Origin: Candidatus Altimarinota bacterium
GTDB lineage: Bacteria; Patescibacteriota; Gracilibacteria; UBA4473
Direction of reading: 5' to 3'
DNA: 39,616 nucleotides
NCBI GenBank assembly: GCA_021735575.1
Contig: JAIPGU010000002.1
Location: 1-39,616, forward strand
Part shown: piece after piece, positions 39,244 to 39,616 of the stretch
Layout of the letters: each line of letters starts with the position of its first letter
Position numbering within the stretch: the stretch's first letter is position 1
The notes under the pieces: generated by a model
What the model was told of the DNA's origin: nothing
Seen by the model: only the letters and a program-made list of their open reading frames with translations
Database searches by the model: none
Made by a program: the position numbers and the translations under genes

Positions 39244-39270
39244 ATTGTACACGAAATCACGAGTTGTCAA
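39244..39270 (-). promoter_or_regulatory. Near-leaderless promoter of dnaN
   Basis: TTGACA (39265-39270) and TACAAT (39244-39249) on the minus strand are 15 nt apart. The ATG follows 9 nt after the -10 box, leaving a leader of about two bases. Confidence 0.6.
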
Positions 39271-39616
39271 AAGATTTTTGCGGAGAAAAATAAAACCCTG
39301 CCTTTCTGCCTACCCTAGTCAAACGAGGCTAGGGATGACGACCTCATAAGGCGAGAGAAGAAGAATTTTTATGATGTATTTTTATTAAAAAGAAGATCCT
39401 TCAATCGCATCTCGCGTCGCAAGATACTCTTCAGGATGACAGAGAAAGGATGTAGAAATATTCTTTTGTATACTGGGAGTGAAACCCCATTAGGCAGAAG
39501 CTATCGCTTTTGCCTAATGGGGACCCCGGGGCTTCGCAGGCGGGGCATCAAACCCCGCCACAGACCTTGGGGAGGGTTCCCCTCCCCTTTGGAAACCCCT
39601 TTCAAAGGATCCCCGG
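39271..39616. repeat. Gene-free right edge with successive hairpins
   Basis: No gene is seen up to the window end. Around 39297-39449 lies a degenerate repeat (CCTAG/CTAGG palindrome, then GAAGATCCTTC and CTTCAGGATGACAG). Then a perfect 12-bp hairpin (CCCCATTAGGCA with TGCCTAATGGGG, 39485-39522) is followed by GGCGGGG/CCCCGCC and GGGGAGG/CCTCCCC. The stretch from 39520 is much richer in G and C than the rest of the window. Confidence 0.6.

Noticed and set aside
38131-39616. Replication origin next to dnaN
   Set aside because: No dnaA gene and no DnaA-box cluster are visible in the available upstream 380 nt; the hairpins there do not look like an origin.
39485-39616. CRISPR array
   Set aside because: The hairpins differ from each other and there is no regular repeat-spacer spacing and no cas gene.

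Overview
The window looks like chromosome of a small-genome bacterium of the Patescibacteria/CPR type, perhaps Peregrinibacteria-like. That placement is inferred from gene content and style: compact single-copy informational genes, degenerate DHH-family and metallo-beta-lactamase-fold proteins, secG next to a family 5 substrate-binding protein, a TspO homologue, and many unknown one- to four-helix membrane proteins. The genetic code appears standard: TGA ends many intact genes and the release factor present is RF1. Unusually for such a lineage, the window carries complete proline synthesis (proB, proA, proC), PLP synthase (pdxS, pdxT), and entry plus tyrosine-branch steps of aromatic amino acid synthesis (DAHP synthase and a short TyrA).

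Layout. 1-2.6 kb: a partial minus-strand gene with methyltransferase-like and GNAT-like regions, then miaA. 2.6-5.7 kb: tRNA-Arg(CCU), a HIT protein, and a minus-strand operon of an inactive-looking DHH protein, a coiled-coil protein and an acidic protein. 5.9-12.5 kb: serS, pyruvate kinase, a membrane protein, prepilin peptidase, holA-tsaE, and an inactive-looking MBL-fold protein. 12.7-17.4 kb: a cold-shock protein, a cassette of tRNA-Phe, GIY-YIG nuclease and degenerate tRNA-Phe, a large SLH surface protein, and pdxS. 17.4-24.2 kb: pdxT and a membrane-anchored unknown, tspO, a small membrane protein, rsmA, an RsmF-like methyltransferase, a secreted basic protein, a Cys-rich lipoprotein resembling Kazal/Kunitz inhibitors, and DUF1622. 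24.2-28 kb: proC, proA, proB and a holin-4-like membrane protein. 28.2-31.5 kb: secG, a peptide-binding protein, ruvX and an ECF-type sigma factor. 31.6-33.6 kb: DAHP synthase and tyrA behind an attenuator. 33.7-39.3 kb: prfA, mfd and dnaN.

Three signals stand out. First, a 20-residue minus-strand leader peptide (33482-33544) with eight aromatic residues in nine positions has its own promoter and is followed by a terminator hairpin that can be replaced by an antiterminator. This is a classical attenuator upstream of the tyrA/DAHP synthase operon. Second, at least a dozen genes have a -10 box only 6-10 nt before the start codon and no Shine-Dalgarno sequence, so leaderless mRNAs appear common. 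Third, intergenic space is filled with nested palindromic repeats (short elements with terminal inverted repeats), some of which supply stop codons or C-termini of genes. A GIY-YIG nuclease gene lies between an intact and a broken tRNA-Phe copy and takes its stop codon from the broken copy.
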